A DNA stretch of 64,000 nucleotides from positions 124,001 to 188,000 of the forward strand of contig PNKY01000007.1 of NCBI GenBank assembly GCA_013822765.1. Reading direction: 5' to 3'. A program made the translations under genes and the position numbers. The notes under the pieces were generated by a model. It saw only the letters and a program-made list of their open reading frames with translations. It was not told the DNA's origin and made no database searches. Shown here piece after piece: positions 54,516 to 63,698 of the stretch (its first letter is position 1; each line of letters begins with the position of its first letter). The DNA comes from Rhodospirillum sp. Lineage in GTDB: Bacteria > Pseudomonadota > Alphaproteobacteria > Dongiales > Dongiaceae.

Positions 54516-56690
54516 TCAGGCGCCCTCCGGCGCCATCTTCGCCTTCTGGATTTCGATCGCCTGGCGCGCGGCTGCGGCGGCGTCTTCGCCTTGAGCCACT
54601 TGCACGGTCGGGAAGGCGAATTTGATGTCGTTGGCGTCGAACGCCTTCTTGATCATGGCGAGGGCCTTGCGGCGGATGGAGAATTGCTCGCCGGGCTTGG
54701 TCATCATCTTCATGCGGATCTGGATCGCATAGTCGCCGAACTGCTCCACGCCCTGCATTTTCAACGGTTCGATGATGTGCGGCTTGAATTCCGGATCGGC
54801 CGCCAGCTCCTTGCCGATCTGCTTGATCAGCTTCTTGGCGGTATCGAGATTGCTGTCATAGGTGATGCCGATCATCATCTTGTCGATCACCCAGTCGCGG
54901 CTCATGTTCTGCACTGCGCCCAGCTCGCCGAACGGCACGGTGAAAAGCGGACCGCGATGGTGGCGCAGCTTCACCGAACGCAGCGAGAAGGATTCGACCG
55001 TGCCCTTGTAGCTGCCGCTCTGGATGTATTCGCCGATCCGGAATGCGTCATCCAGCAGGTAGAACACGCCGCTGATCACGTCCTTGACCACGGTCTGGGC
55101 GCCGAAGCCGACCGCAACGCCGACCACGCCGGCGCCGGCGATCAAGGGTCCGATCTCGACCCCGAGAGCGGACAAGACCATCATCGCGGCCACCGTCATG
55201 ACGACCACCATCAGGACGTTGCGCAGGATCGGCAGCAACGTGCGCAGGCGGGCGCGGCGGCGCGCCTCCTCGACTTCGAGATTTTCAGCCGGCGACGCGC
55301 TGGTGAGCTTGCGGTCGATCAGCGCCCGCGCCAGCCGCCACAGGAAGTCGGCGACCAGAACGATGACGATTGCGCTGAGGCCACCGCGGATCAGGCGCGT
55401 CGCGAAAGTGTCGCGCGCGGTCAATTGGATCAGGTCGATGTCCCATACGTAGGCCAGGAACAGGGCCGCCAGGATGATGATGGCGGCGCGCAGGCCGCGC
55501 TCCAGGGCGACCGCCGCCAGGATCGGCGCACTATCCTCCGCCGCGCCCTCAACCGGGCGCAGCAAATGCGCCACCGATACGCGGCTGACCGACAGCAGCA
55601 ATGGCAAGGCGCTGCCGACCATCAGCAACCAGAAGCCGGGCATGAGGTGCAAGGACCACATCACCCACATCACGACCAACAGGATGGTGGCAAGAACTGA
55701 CCGCGTGCGCGGGCTGAGCCGCCGCGGCGCCGCGCCGGCCACCGGTTCGCCGGCTGGGCGACGCCAGATCGTTTCCAGCGCAAGACCCAGCAAGAGGACA
55801 CCCGCGATATAGCTCAACAGCTTGAGGCCCGCCGGCGAAACGCCCAGCGTCCGCAACAGGCCCAGCGTAACCCACGCGAAGGCGACCACGGCTACGGCGA
55901 TGATGATGCGCCGCTGCCAGAACTTCGCGGCCGGGTCGGACATCGGGATGATGCGGAAGCGCGCCGCACGGCCGCCGCCCGGCGCCAGCAGGAAACCGCA
56001 GACGATGCGCGCCAGCCATATGCACAGGAACGCCACCAGATAGCCGAGCACGATTTCGCGCAGCAGCGGCGGCCAGGAGAAACAGAGAAACGCCCCGACG
56101 CTGCCGACCGCGAAGGACAGTGCCCAGCCGGTCGCGAACGCCAGCCGCGCCATCATCGCGCGCAGCCGGTCGCCGACGGTGGTGATCTCGGTGCCGATGA
56201 TCCAATTTCGGAAGCCGGTGGTGAGCCGCCAATAGGCCCAGACGCAGAGGAATCCAACGCCGACGAAGATCGCGGTCAGCAACAGGAGCGCGATCAAGCC
56301 ATGTTCCTGGAACTCGAGCGACAGGATGATCCCGGCGCGTTCCAGCTCTCCCGGCAGCTTGTGCCGGGCGGCGGCCAGCAGCTGCAGATTGTTGCGCAGA
56401 TATTCCAGGCGCTGCGCGAAGTAGCCGCCGGCGGACGCCTGCTGAGCGGGCACGGGCTGTTCTGCCTGGGCAGTCGCGCCGACCGTCGGCTGTTGCTCCA
56501 GCCACTGCTGCACGGCGGGGTCGCGCAGCAGGTCCAGCAGCAGCTCGACCTGGTGCGGCGGTGCTTCGCTCGCCGGTTGCGTCTGGTCCTGCGCCAGAAC
56601 GGGCGCGGCCGAACCCAGCAGGACCGCCAGGGCAAACAAGCCAGCCGCACCGCTCAGCCACGCCGTCCAGCGATCGCTCACGATTCTCAT
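54516..56690 (-). CDS. Mechanosensitive ion channel of the MscS family, large form
   Basis: A 724-residue inner-membrane protein. A signal peptide (LSGAAGLFALAVLLGSAAPVLAQ) precedes a Gln-rich periplasmic part (residues 35-110). About ten membrane helices occupy 125-540, and the MscS pore and beta domain follow with GAGVVGVAVGFGAQTVVKDV and GEYIQSGSYKGTVESFSLRS, the family signature. The C-terminal cytoplasmic cage ends near residue 700. It protects cells from osmotic downshock. ATG at 56690 gives the signal peptide directly; a start 22 codons upstream is possible. Confidence 0.92.
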   Translation of the reverse strand: MRIVSDRWTAWLSGAAGLFALAVLLGSAAPVLAQDQTQPASEAPPHQVELLLDLLRDPAVQQWLEQQPTVGATAQAEQPVPAQQASAGGYFAQRLEYLRNNLQLLAAARHKLPGELERAGIILSLEFQEHGLIALLLLTAIFVGVGFLCVWAYWRLTTGFRNWIIGTEITTVGDRLRAMMARLAFATGWALSFAVGSVGAFLCFSWPPLLREIVLGYLVAFLCIWLARIVCGFLLAPGGGRAARFRIIPMSDPAAKFWQRRIIIAVAVVAFAWVTLGLLRTLGVSPAGLKLLSYIAGVLLLGLALETIWRRPAGEPVAGAAPRRLSPRTRSVLATILLVVMWVMWSLHLMPGFWLLMVGSALPLLLSVSRVSVAHLLRPVEGAAEDSAPILAAVALERGLRAAIIILAALFLAYVWDIDLIQLTARDTFATRLIRGGLSAIVIVLVADFLWRLARALIDRKLTSASPAENLEVEEARRRARLRTLLPILRNVLMVVVMTVAAMMVLSALGVEIGPLIAGAGVVGVAVGFGAQTVVKDVISGVFYLLDDAFRIGEYIQSGSYKGTVESFSLRSVKLRHHRGPLFTVPFGELGAVQNMSRDWVIDKMMIGITYDSNLDTAKKLIKQIGKELAADPEFKPHIIEPLKMQGVEQFGDYAIQIRMKMMTKPGEQFSIRRKALAMIKKAFDANDIKFAFPTVQVAQGEDAAAAARQAIEIQKAKMAPEGA

Positions 56691-56880
56691 GCGTCTACTC
56701 CCCCGGGGTGCCGCAGCGCACCAGCTCCGCAGGCGAGGATACTCCCACAGTTGCAATCCGGGAAACCCTGTTACGTTATCTCATCCTGTGCGGCACGATG
56801 CCTTCGGTGCAACGATTCCCTCGACGGCGGGCCACGCCGGGACTACATCCGATAGGAACGGCGCGGCAAAAGGCGGCATC

Positions 56881-57873
56881 ATGCGCGGCGACAGCGACGA
56901 ATCCTGGTTCGAGACGCACAACTTCCTGGGCAGCCAGCACGACAAGCATGAACGCCGCACCTGGATGGTGGTCGGCCTGACCGCAATCACCATGGTGGTG
57001 GAGATCGCCGCCGGCTCCTGGTTCAACTCGATGGCGCTGCTGGCCGACGGCTGGCACATGGCGACCCATGCTGGCGCGATGGGCCTTTCGGCGCTCGCCT
57101 ACCGCTTCGCGCGCCGCCATGCGCGCAACCCGCGCTTCACCTTCGGCACCGGCAAGGTCGGCGACCTCGCCGCCTACAGCAGCGGCATCATCCTGGCCGT
57201 GGCCGCAATCATGATCGCCTGGGAATCGGTGACGCGCCTGGTGCAGCCGCTGCCGATCGCCTTCGATCAGGCGATCCTGGTCGCCGTTCTCGGCCTGCTG
57301 GTCAATTTCGTCAGCGCGGCGATGCTGTGGTCCAGGCATGGCCACGGACATGATCATGGTCACAATCACGACCATGGGCACGGACACGGGCATGGCCACG
57401 ATCATGCGCACCACACCGACCACAACATCCGCGCTGCTTTCATGCATGTGGTGGCGGACGCTCTGACCTCGGTGCTGGCGATCGTGGCGCTGGCGGTTGG
57501 TCTGGTGTTCGGCGCGGTGTGGATGGATCCGCTGATGGGGATCGTCGGCGCGGCCGTCATCCTGCATTGGTCTATCAGCCTGATGCGCGACACCGGCGGC
57601 ATCCTGCTCGATATGGAGGCGGGCGGTGACCTGGCGACGCGCATCCGCACCGACATCGAGGCCAAGGACGGCGACCGGGTGGCCGATCTCCACGTCTGGC
57701 GCGTTGGCCCCGGCCATTTCGCGGCGATCGTCGCCATCGTCACCCCGCGCGCGACCGATGCGGGCGAATTGAAGATGTCCCTGAAGGCGCGCTATCCGCT
57801 GGCGCACCTGACGGTCGAGGTTCTGGCGACCGCGCCTAGGGATGAGGCCGATAGCGTTCTGCGAGAATCATAG
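56881..57873 (+). CDS. dmeF: Cation diffusion facilitator with His-rich loop (DmeF-like)
   Basis: A 330-residue metal/proton antiporter of the CDF family. Six helices are present with metal-binding Asp residues in NSMALLADGWHMATHAGA and AFMHVVADALTSV. Between helices four and five a very His-rich loop (HGHGHDHGHNHDHGHGHGHG, residues 157-178) binds metal. The N-terminal FLGSQHDKHERRTW is characteristic of the DmeF branch that exports cobalt and nickel. No dmeR regulator gene was seen upstream. The 3' end overlaps the convergent exporter gene by 38 bases. Confidence 0.88.
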   Translation: MRGDSDESWFETHNFLGSQHDKHERRTWMVVGLTAITMVVEIAAGSWFNSMALLADGWHMATHAGAMGLSALAYRFARRHARNPRFTFGTGKVGDLAAYSSGIILAVAAIMIAWESVTRLVQPLPIAFDQAILVAVLGLLVNFVSAAMLWSRHGHGHDHGHNHDHGHGHGHGHDHAHHTDHNIRAAFMHVVADALTSVLAIVALAVGLVFGAVWMDPLMGIVGAAVILHWSISLMRDTGGILLDMEAGGDLATRIRTDIEAKDGDRVADLHVWRVGPGHFAAIVAIVTPRATDAGELKMSLKARYPLAHLTVEVLATAPRDEADSVLRES

Positions 57874-59086
57874 ACACGCTGGCCAGGATGGTGAGCACGG
57901 CGAAGCCGGCGATCATCGGTCGCACCGTTCCGTCATAAGCCTGGCCCAGCGCCCAGCCCAGCACCGACGAGATGATGGTGGCGAGGGAACCGATCACCGC
58001 CGCCGCGACGCCGGCGATGTGGCCCATCGGCTCCATCGCCAGGGCGTTGAAATTGCCGAACAGCACGCCGACGAAAAAGAAGGTCAGCAGCAGATAGCCC
58101 ATCAGTGCCCACAGCGGCGGATGGCCATCGAGCAGCAGCGTCACGATGAAGAACACCACCGACAGCACGCTGGTCGCGCCGAGGCCGGAGCCCGCCAGGC
58201 GCCGCATGCCGAGCTTCATGACCAGCCGTGCATTCAGCATCGAGGCCGCACCGAAGGCAAGGGCGTTGGCGCCGAAATAGATCGGGAACTGCGCGCCCAG
58301 GCCATAGAGCTCGCCCAGCACCTGCTGGGTGGAGGCGAGGTAGCCCACGAACGCGCCGAACACCAGGCCGGCCGCGACGGTGTAACCCAGCGTCACGGGA
58401 TGGCTGAACGCTTCACCGAAGGCGCCGAGGATTCGGCGCAGCGAGAACGGCGCGCGACGATCCGCGCGCAGCGTCTCCGGCTGGCGCCAGGCGAACCACG
58501 CGAGGCCGATGATGCCCTCCGCCAGCAGCGCGACGAAAATGAGGCGCCAGTCGCCAACCAGCAGCAGCACCTGCCCGACCGATGGCGCGACCACCGGCAC
58601 GATGATGAAGATGCCCATGACCATGGACATGATCTTCGCCATCGCTCGGCCGGAATAGAGATCGCGCACCAGCGCCAGCGACACGATGCGTGGGCCGGCG
58701 GCGCCGACGCCCTGCAGGAACCGCCCGATCAGCATGATCTCGAACGTGCCGGCGAAGATGCACATGAGGCTGCCGATGATGAAGATCGTGAACCCGATAT
58801 AGGCCGCCGGTTTGCGCCCCATCGTGTCGGAAATCGGCCCATAAGCGATCTGCGCCAGGGCGAGCCCGATGAACAGCACGATCACCACCAGCTGCCGGTC
58901 GTTCACGTCCGCGACGCCCAGGTCGGCGGCGATCTGCGGCAGGGCGGGCAGCATCGCGTCGATCGAAAACGCGATGATCGAGGTCATCACCGCCATCAGG
59001 GCGATGAACTCGAAACTAGCTTGGTGGCCCGCGGGTTGCTTGGACTGGTTCACGGTGTTCCTCGCATCAGGTCGGTCCCTTCGCAT
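57836..59086 (-). CDS. MFS drug exporter, Bcr/CflA type
   Basis: A 416-residue twelve-helix exporter. ALMAVMTSIIAFSIDAMLPA near residue 30, the loop motif GPISDTMGRKPAAYIG and RFLQGVGAAGPRIVSLALVRD near 120 are typical of Bcr/CflA proteins that expel sulfonamides, bicyclomycin or chloramphenicol. The real substrate is unknown. The last 38 bases overlap the end of the CDF gene on the other strand. The N-terminal 25 residues are polar and the start may lie later, at the GTG 12 codons in. Confidence 0.9.
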   Translation of the reverse strand: MRRDRPDARNTVNQSKQPAGHQASFEFIALMAVMTSIIAFSIDAMLPALPQIAADLGVADVNDRQLVVIVLFIGLALAQIAYGPISDTMGRKPAAYIGFTIFIIGSLMCIFAGTFEIMLIGRFLQGVGAAGPRIVSLALVRDLYSGRAMAKIMSMVMGIFIIVPVVAPSVGQVLLLVGDWRLIFVALLAEGIIGLAWFAWRQPETLRADRRAPFSLRRILGAFGEAFSHPVTLGYTVAAGLVFGAFVGYLASTQQVLGELYGLGAQFPIYFGANALAFGAASMLNARLVMKLGMRRLAGSGLGATSVLSVVFFIVTLLLDGHPPLWALMGYLLLTFFFVGVLFGNFNALAMEPMGHIAGVAAAVIGSLATIISSVLGWALGQAYDGTVRPMIAGFAVLTILASVSMILAERYRPHP

Positions 59087-59227
59087 GGCGCTTACCAGGT
59101 GTCAAACCGTGCCCGGCGCATGGAGCGCTTGCAAAATGCGGTGGGCTACGCTCGAACGCGCCAGCTTGCGGTTGCCGAAAGGCCGTGGTCTAGTACTGCG
59201 AACCGTTTGCAACTCAGGGGACCTGGC

Positions 59228-59869
59228 ATGACGGACCAACACCGGATCGCGAGCGCGGCGGACCTGCGCCGCCTCTTTGTGCAGGCCGAAGGCCTGGCGG
59301 CGAAAAAATCGCTGCCGAAGCTGGATCGCTATGCGCGGGAGTACATCGCGCTGTCGCCGTTCTTGTGCATCGCCACCACCGGCCACGGCGGGCGCGCAGA
59401 CGTCTCGCCGCGTGGCGACCAGCCCGGCTTCGTCCAGGTGCTCGACGATCATTCGATCGCGATTCCCGATCGGCCCGGCAACAACCGGTTGGACACGATG
59501 GAGAACATCCTGGCCAACCCCAATGTCGGCCTGATCTTCATGATCCCCGGTTTCGAGGACACGCTCAGGATCAATGGCAAGGCCACCATCACGGCCGATC
59601 CCGCAATCCTCGAGCGCGCCGCCGTCGACCGCAAGCAGCCGAAGGTCGCGATCCGCGTCGCGGTGGAAGAGGCGTTCTTCCACTGCGCCAAGGCGTTCCG
59701 CCGCTCGCGCCTGTGGCAGGCCGAGGCCCAGGTCGATCGCAAGGTGATGCCGACTCTGGCGCGCATGATCATGGAGCAGACCGCCGCTGCTGAAGCGCCG
59801 CCGCGCGAAGAGGACGTCGTCGCCTGCGATGTGGCGATCGAGCAGGACTACAAGACCCAGCTCTATTGA
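59228..59869 (+). CDS. Pyridoxamine 5'-phosphate oxidase-family flavoprotein
   Basis: A 213-residue protein of the MSMEG_1061-type FMN-dependent PPOX group. The split-barrel core is visible in FLCIATTGHGGRADVSPRGD and AIPDRPGNNRLDTMENILAN near residue 80, followed by NPNVGLIFMIPGFEDTLRIN. The ATG at 59228 follows a run of purines (CAGGGGACC). It is likely cytoplasmic; substrate unknown. Single gene between the divergent exporter and the glycosyltransferase. Confidence 0.86.
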   Translation: MTDQHRIASAADLRRLFVQAEGLAAKKSLPKLDRYAREYIALSPFLCIATTGHGGRADVSPRGDQPGFVQVLDDHSIAIPDRPGNNRLDTMENILANPNVGLIFMIPGFEDTLRINGKATITADPAILERAAVDRKQPKVAIRVAVEEAFFHCAKAFRRSRLWQAEAQVDRKVMPTLARMIMEQTAAAEAPPREEDVVACDVAIEQDYKTQLY

Positions 59870-59969
59870 GATTGGCGCTTCCCAATCCATCGTCGATACG
59901 CCCACTTGCCGCTGGCAATTTCGCTCTCCGACTGTAGGATCGGCCCCGATCTTTAGGAGAGAAGGTCGG

Positions 59970-60875
59970 GTGGACAGCAATACTCCAGGGCTCGCACCAG
60001 GTGCGCTGCGTCAAGAATTGGTGCGGCCGGTTCTGGCCTCGGCGATCGACCGGGACTACGTCGTGCCTTATGCAGCCATGCTTACCTCATTGCGTGAGCA
60101 CAATCCGCATGTGGGCGTTGCCGCCTTTGTCTTGCACTACGATCTCGTGGAAGACGATCGCCGGTTTCTCGAAGCGGTGTCCGACCGAACGGGTATCGAC
60201 ATCATCCTGATTCGCATCCCGGCCTTTCCGTTTCGCTCCTTCACCACGCGCAGGCACAATACCATAGCTGGCAAAGGCAATATGTCGCCGATCAGCTATG
60301 CCAAAGCGTTTCTGGACCGGTTCCTGCCGACCGACGTCGGTCGACTCCTTTGCATCGATGCGGACATCATCGTGAACGGCGACATGGCCGAGATCTGGCA
60401 AATGGACGTGACGTCTCCGGTGATGGCTGTCGCCAACATTCCGCGTGCGCACTCACATCAGTTCAACAGCGGCTTCATGCTGCTGGATCTCGCGGAATGG
60501 CGGCGCTGGGAGATAGCGGACATCGCAGAGCGTTTCCTCGCGCGCTACTCGGACTCCCTGCACAGCCACGACCAGCATGTCCTGAACTTGATCTTCAAGG
60601 ACCGCTGGCAGCGCCTCGACTTGAAATGGAACTACATCGAGGAACACTTTCGGCTCAGGAAAAACCAATCTGCCTATAGCGAAGCCGAAGTGATTGCGGC
60701 GCGCGAAGCCCCGATCATCGTTCACTTTGCAGCCGGTTCGGCCAAGCCGTGGCATCGGCACAGCCGGCATCCGCGCGTGGATCTGTATCGGAGCTGCCGC
60801 GCCAAGCTGCAGCCGTTGATGGCGGGACTGGCACTGAAAGACCCGCAGGACCAGCGTTGGCCGAGCCGGTCATGA
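59970..60875 (+). CDS. Glycosyltransferase family 8 protein
   Basis: A 301-residue GT-A fold glycosyltransferase (LgtC/glycogenin-like). The metal-binding DxD is in LLCIDADIIVNGDMAEIW near residue 118; QFNSGFMLLDLAEW near 158, HDQHVLNLIF near 200 and the closing HFAAGSAKPWHRH motif complete the family set. It would use a UDP-sugar and retain anomeric configuration. The GTG at 59970 follows AGGAGAGAAGG. The stop overlaps the next start (ATGA). Codon use is visibly less G+C-biased than in the flanks, suggesting recent acquisition of this pair. Confidence 0.9.
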   Translation: MDSNTPGLAPGALRQELVRPVLASAIDRDYVVPYAAMLTSLREHNPHVGVAAFVLHYDLVEDDRRFLEAVSDRTGIDIILIRIPAFPFRSFTTRRHNTIAGKGNMSPISYAKAFLDRFLPTDVGRLLCIDADIIVNGDMAEIWQMDVTSPVMAVANIPRAHSHQFNSGFMLLDLAEWRRWEIADIAERFLARYSDSLHSHDQHVLNLIFKDRWQRLDLKWNYIEEHFRLRKNQSAYSEAEVIAAREAPIIVHFAAGSAKPWHRHSRHPRVDLYRSCRAKLQPLMAGLALKDPQDQRWPSRS

Positions 60876-61777
60876 TGCCCGATTCATTCGCCGCGGCCCT
60901 GTGGATCGGTCTCTCGGCGCTCAACGTTGTGCTGCTCGTGGCCGTATTGGTCATCCTTCTACTAATCACGCGCCAGCTGAAGCGGGCCCGTCTGATGCGT
61001 CGCAAGATGCGCGACCACGTGGTGAGAATCAGGGCTGACATTCAGAAATACGACAAGAAGCTCGGGCGGCGGTTCGATCGCTCGATCTGGCCGCAGGTCG
61101 AATCGTTGACGTCCTTGTACCGTCTGCTTGACGGCAAGATCGATCTCCCGCCCACCCGTCGCTGGGCGGTCTCGCCGGATTTCCTGTGGCACGTCGCCGA
61201 GAGTATCCGTCGGCATGCGCCGAAGACGATCGTCGAGTGCGGCAGCGGCACGTCGACTGTCGTCATGGCGCATCTATTGAACACGCTGGGCCAGGACGGG
61301 CACATCTACGCCATCGAGAATCACGTGCCCACCATCGATGCGGTGCGAGCGCAGTTGCGCCGACATGATCTCGAGCGCTTTGTCACGATCGTTGCGGCGC
61401 CTTTGGTCGAACGGCAATATCCCGGCGTCGAAACGCTCTTCCATTGGTACGATCTCGGCTCGGATGCTGTGCCTGCGGGGGTTGATCTCCTGATCGTTGA
61501 TGGCCCGGTCTCGACGGCCAACGAGCTTGCCCGATACCCGGCCGGGCCGGAGCTCTTTCCGAAGCTCTCGCGCGATGCCCACATTTTTGTCGACGACACC
61601 GGACGGGAAGACGAGCTACGCATGTTGCGATGGTGGCGGAAGCTCTATCCCGATCTCGGCATTCGTCATCTGGCCGCAGAAAAGGGCTGTGCCGAGCTGT
61701 TCTTGCTGGATCGCAAGATCGAAGACTACTTGCCGCGCGAGTGGCGGCACTCTGCAAGCGCCCCGCCGTCATCCTGA
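60872..61777 (+). CDS. Membrane-anchored class I methyltransferase
   Basis: A 301-residue protein: N-terminal TM (ALWIGLSALNVVLLVAVLVI, residues 9-33), a basic coiled segment (RQLKRARLMRRKMRD), then a SAM-dependent methyltransferase domain from about residue 105, with motif I VECGSGTSTVVMAH and the post-II segment DLLIVDGP near 200. The ATG overlaps the glycosyltransferase stop, so the two probably work together on a glycan or lipid-linked acceptor (inference). Target unknown; O-methylation of a sugar is one possibility. Confidence 0.82.
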   Translation: MMPDSFAAALWIGLSALNVVLLVAVLVILLLITRQLKRARLMRRKMRDHVVRIRADIQKYDKKLGRRFDRSIWPQVESLTSLYRLLDGKIDLPPTRRWAVSPDFLWHVAESIRRHAPKTIVECGSGTSTVVMAHLLNTLGQDGHIYAIENHVPTIDAVRAQLRRHDLERFVTIVAAPLVERQYPGVETLFHWYDLGSDAVPAGVDLLIVDGPVSTANELARYPAGPELFPKLSRDAHIFVDDTGREDELRMLRWWRKLYPDLGIRHLAAEKGCAELFLLDRKIEDYLPREWRHSASAPPSS

Positions 61778-61820
61778 CCGCCGCGGCGTCATCAGAAACG
61801 AACGCCAGCCCGCGGCGCAC

Positions 61821-62477
61821 TCAGCCCGCCAGCGTCACCGCGACATTGACCGCCAGCGCCACCAGCACGGTGTTGTAGAAGAACGATACGATGGAATGAG
61901 CGAGCACCAGCCGGCGCATGCCAGCCGCGCGAACCGTCACGTCCGACACCTGCGCCGTCATGCCGATGACGAACGAGAAATAGAGAAAATCCCACGCGCC
62001 GGGTTCCTTGGTGCCGGGAAAGTCGAGGCCGGCGGCGGCGGCCGCGTCCTCGCCCCCATCCTCGCCCTCTGCCGCGTAGTAGAGGTGCGCGTAGTGGAAT
62101 GCGGCGATGGTGTGCAACGTCGACCAGCCCAGCGGCACGCTGGCGATGGCGAGCGACAGGTCCCACAGATTGGGACCCCCATTCCCGGCCAGCAAGCCAA
62201 AGATCGATGCCAATGACATCCCGATGGCGCCGAGCGCCAGCAGGACAATCAGCGGAATGCCTTCATCCTCGATACCGGCGCGTCGGCGCAGACCATCCGG
62301 CGTGATCTGGAACGCGAAGCGAACCATGAGCGCCAGGTAGATCAGAAAGAACGCATCCCCGCCAATCAGCGGCGGCAACGGCCAATGCAGCGTCCACGTC
62401 GCCAGCCACAGCGCGAGCCCGGCCAGCGCAGCGCAGTAGAAGCGGCCATGGTGCCGGAAATGCTGCAAGCCGGCCAT
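61821..62477 (-). CDS. DUF1345 membrane protein
   Basis: A 218-residue integral membrane protein with five to six helices. Family markers are FHYAHLYYAAEGED near residue 127 and FPGTKEPGAWDFLYFSFVIG followed by AQVSDVTVR, typical of DUF1345. The function is unknown. It is convergent with the methyltransferase gene, 43 bases apart, and divergent from the GlxA-type regulator. Confidence 0.85.
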   Translation of the reverse strand: MAGLQHFRHHGRFYCAALAGLALWLATWTLHWPLPPLIGGDAFFLIYLALMVRFAFQITPDGLRRRAGIEDEGIPLIVLLALGAIGMSLASIFGLLAGNGGPNLWDLSLAIASVPLGWSTLHTIAAFHYAHLYYAAEGEDGGEDAAAAAGLDFPGTKEPGAWDFLYFSFVIGMTAQVSDVTVRAAGMRRLVLAHSIVSFFYNTVLVALAVNVAVTLAG

Positions 62478-62576
62478 GCTCGGTCACGGACCCCGCGAAA
62501 GAAGGAAGGGCCAGTCTTTCCGGCGGGCGCAGATCTGTCAAATGACCGGTCGCTCACGGCCGCTTGCATCGCTGGC

Positions 62577-62605
62577 TTGGGCAAAGCTCTGGTTATTGCT
62601 ATGGC
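62577..62605 (+). promoter_or_regulatory. Possible promoter of the GlxA-type gene
   Basis: TTGGGC (62577-62582) and TATGGC (62600-62605) have a 17-base spacer and lie 45 bases before the regulator ATG, in the divergent region 62478-62649. Both boxes are imperfect. Confidence 0.33.
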
Positions 62606-62649
62606 TGATGGCGCTTTGGAGGCTGGTCGACCGGGAGGAGGATGCGTCA

Positions 62650-63603
62650 ATGACAACCAGACAGGGCGGCACGGGCCGGCGCTTTGCGATGCTGCTGTTT
62701 CCGGGCTTCCCGATGATGGCGTTCAGCGCGGTGGTCGAGCCGCTGCGCGCCGCCAACGCGCTGGGGGCCGACCCAAAATACTCCTGGAGCATCGTCTCCG
62801 ACGCCAGGCCGGTCAAAGCCTCCAACGGCATCAGCATCACGCCGGACTACCGGCCGGCCGACGATCCGGCCGCCGACTACATCGTGGTCTGCTCCGGTGG
62901 CGACGCCGACCAGCTGACCGCGCAGCAGCCGATCAAGTGGATTCGCAAGAACCTGCGGCGCGGCGCGCACCTCGGCAGCGTGGCCGACGCGGCCTTCTAT
63001 CTGGCGCGCAACGGGCTCCTCGACGGCCACGCCTGCACCTTGCACTGGCGCAGCCAGCCTGCCTTCGTCGAAGCCTTCCCGCATATCGACTTGAAACGCA
63101 GCGTCTACGTGATCGACCGCACGCGCTTCACTTCGGCCGGCGGCGTCGGCGCGTTTGACATGATGCTCGACATCATCGAGGGCCATCACGGCGAGGCGAT
63201 GGCGCGCCGGGTGGCGGAATGGTTCGTCCATGACCGCATCCGCGCCACCGCAGACCGGGAAAAGCTGCAGCTGCGGCTGCGCACCGGCATCCGCAACGAC
63301 CTCGTGCTCGCTGCCGCGGCGCGCATGGAAGAGCGCATGGAGCGCGGAGAAACCATCGCACAGATTGCACGCCGGCTCGGCGTTTCGGTGTGGAGGCTCG
63401 ACCGCGCCTTCCGCGCTGATCTCAAGACCAGCCCCGGCGACTACTTCCGCCGGATGCGGATGGAGCGGGCGAGCGACCTGCTGATCCACTCCAGCCTTCC
63501 GATCCACGAGGTCGGGCTGGCCTGCGGCTACACCGACTATCCCGCCTTCGTGCGCGCGTTCCGCCGCACCTACCGCAAGACGCCGGGCGACTTGCGGCGC
63601 TGA
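62650..63603 (+). CDS. GlxA-family transcriptional regulator (GATase-like and AraC domains)
   Basis: A 317-residue regulator with an N-terminal DJ-1/PfpI-like domain (RFAMLLFPGFPMMAFSAVVE, residues 10-190; the catalytic-type Cys is replaced in HLGSVADAAFYLA) and a C-terminal AraC helix-turn-helix (QIARRLGVSVWRLDRAFRAD and HEVGLACGYTDYPAFVRAFR). Members control degradation of quaternary amines such as glycine betaine or carnitine. The ATG at 62650 follows GGAGGA. It lies immediately upstream of an M24-type peptidase gene, its probable target. Confidence 0.9.
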   Translation: MTTRQGGTGRRFAMLLFPGFPMMAFSAVVEPLRAANALGADPKYSWSIVSDARPVKASNGISITPDYRPADDPAADYIVVCSGGDADQLTAQQPIKWIRKNLRRGAHLGSVADAAFYLARNGLLDGHACTLHWRSQPAFVEAFPHIDLKRSVYVIDRTRFTSAGGVGAFDMMLDIIEGHHGEAMARRVAEWFVHDRIRATADREKLQLRLRTGIRNDLVLAAAARMEERMERGETIAQIARRLGVSVWRLDRAFRADLKTSPGDYFRRMRMERASDLLIHSSLPIHEVGLACGYTDYPAFVRAFRRTYRKTPGDLRR

Positions 63604-63698
63604 AGAGCTCCGCTCAATCAGCACAGAAAAACAAGAAAACAGCACATCGCGGGCGAACGGTGTGTCGCATGCTTTTCCCATCGACTTTGGGAGAAGTC

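Noticed and set aside
57842-59227. Long N-terminal extension of the PPOX protein frame, antisense to the MFS exporter
   Set aside because: The real protein starts at the ATG at 59228 after a purine-rich ribosome site; the extension is antisense to exporter helices.
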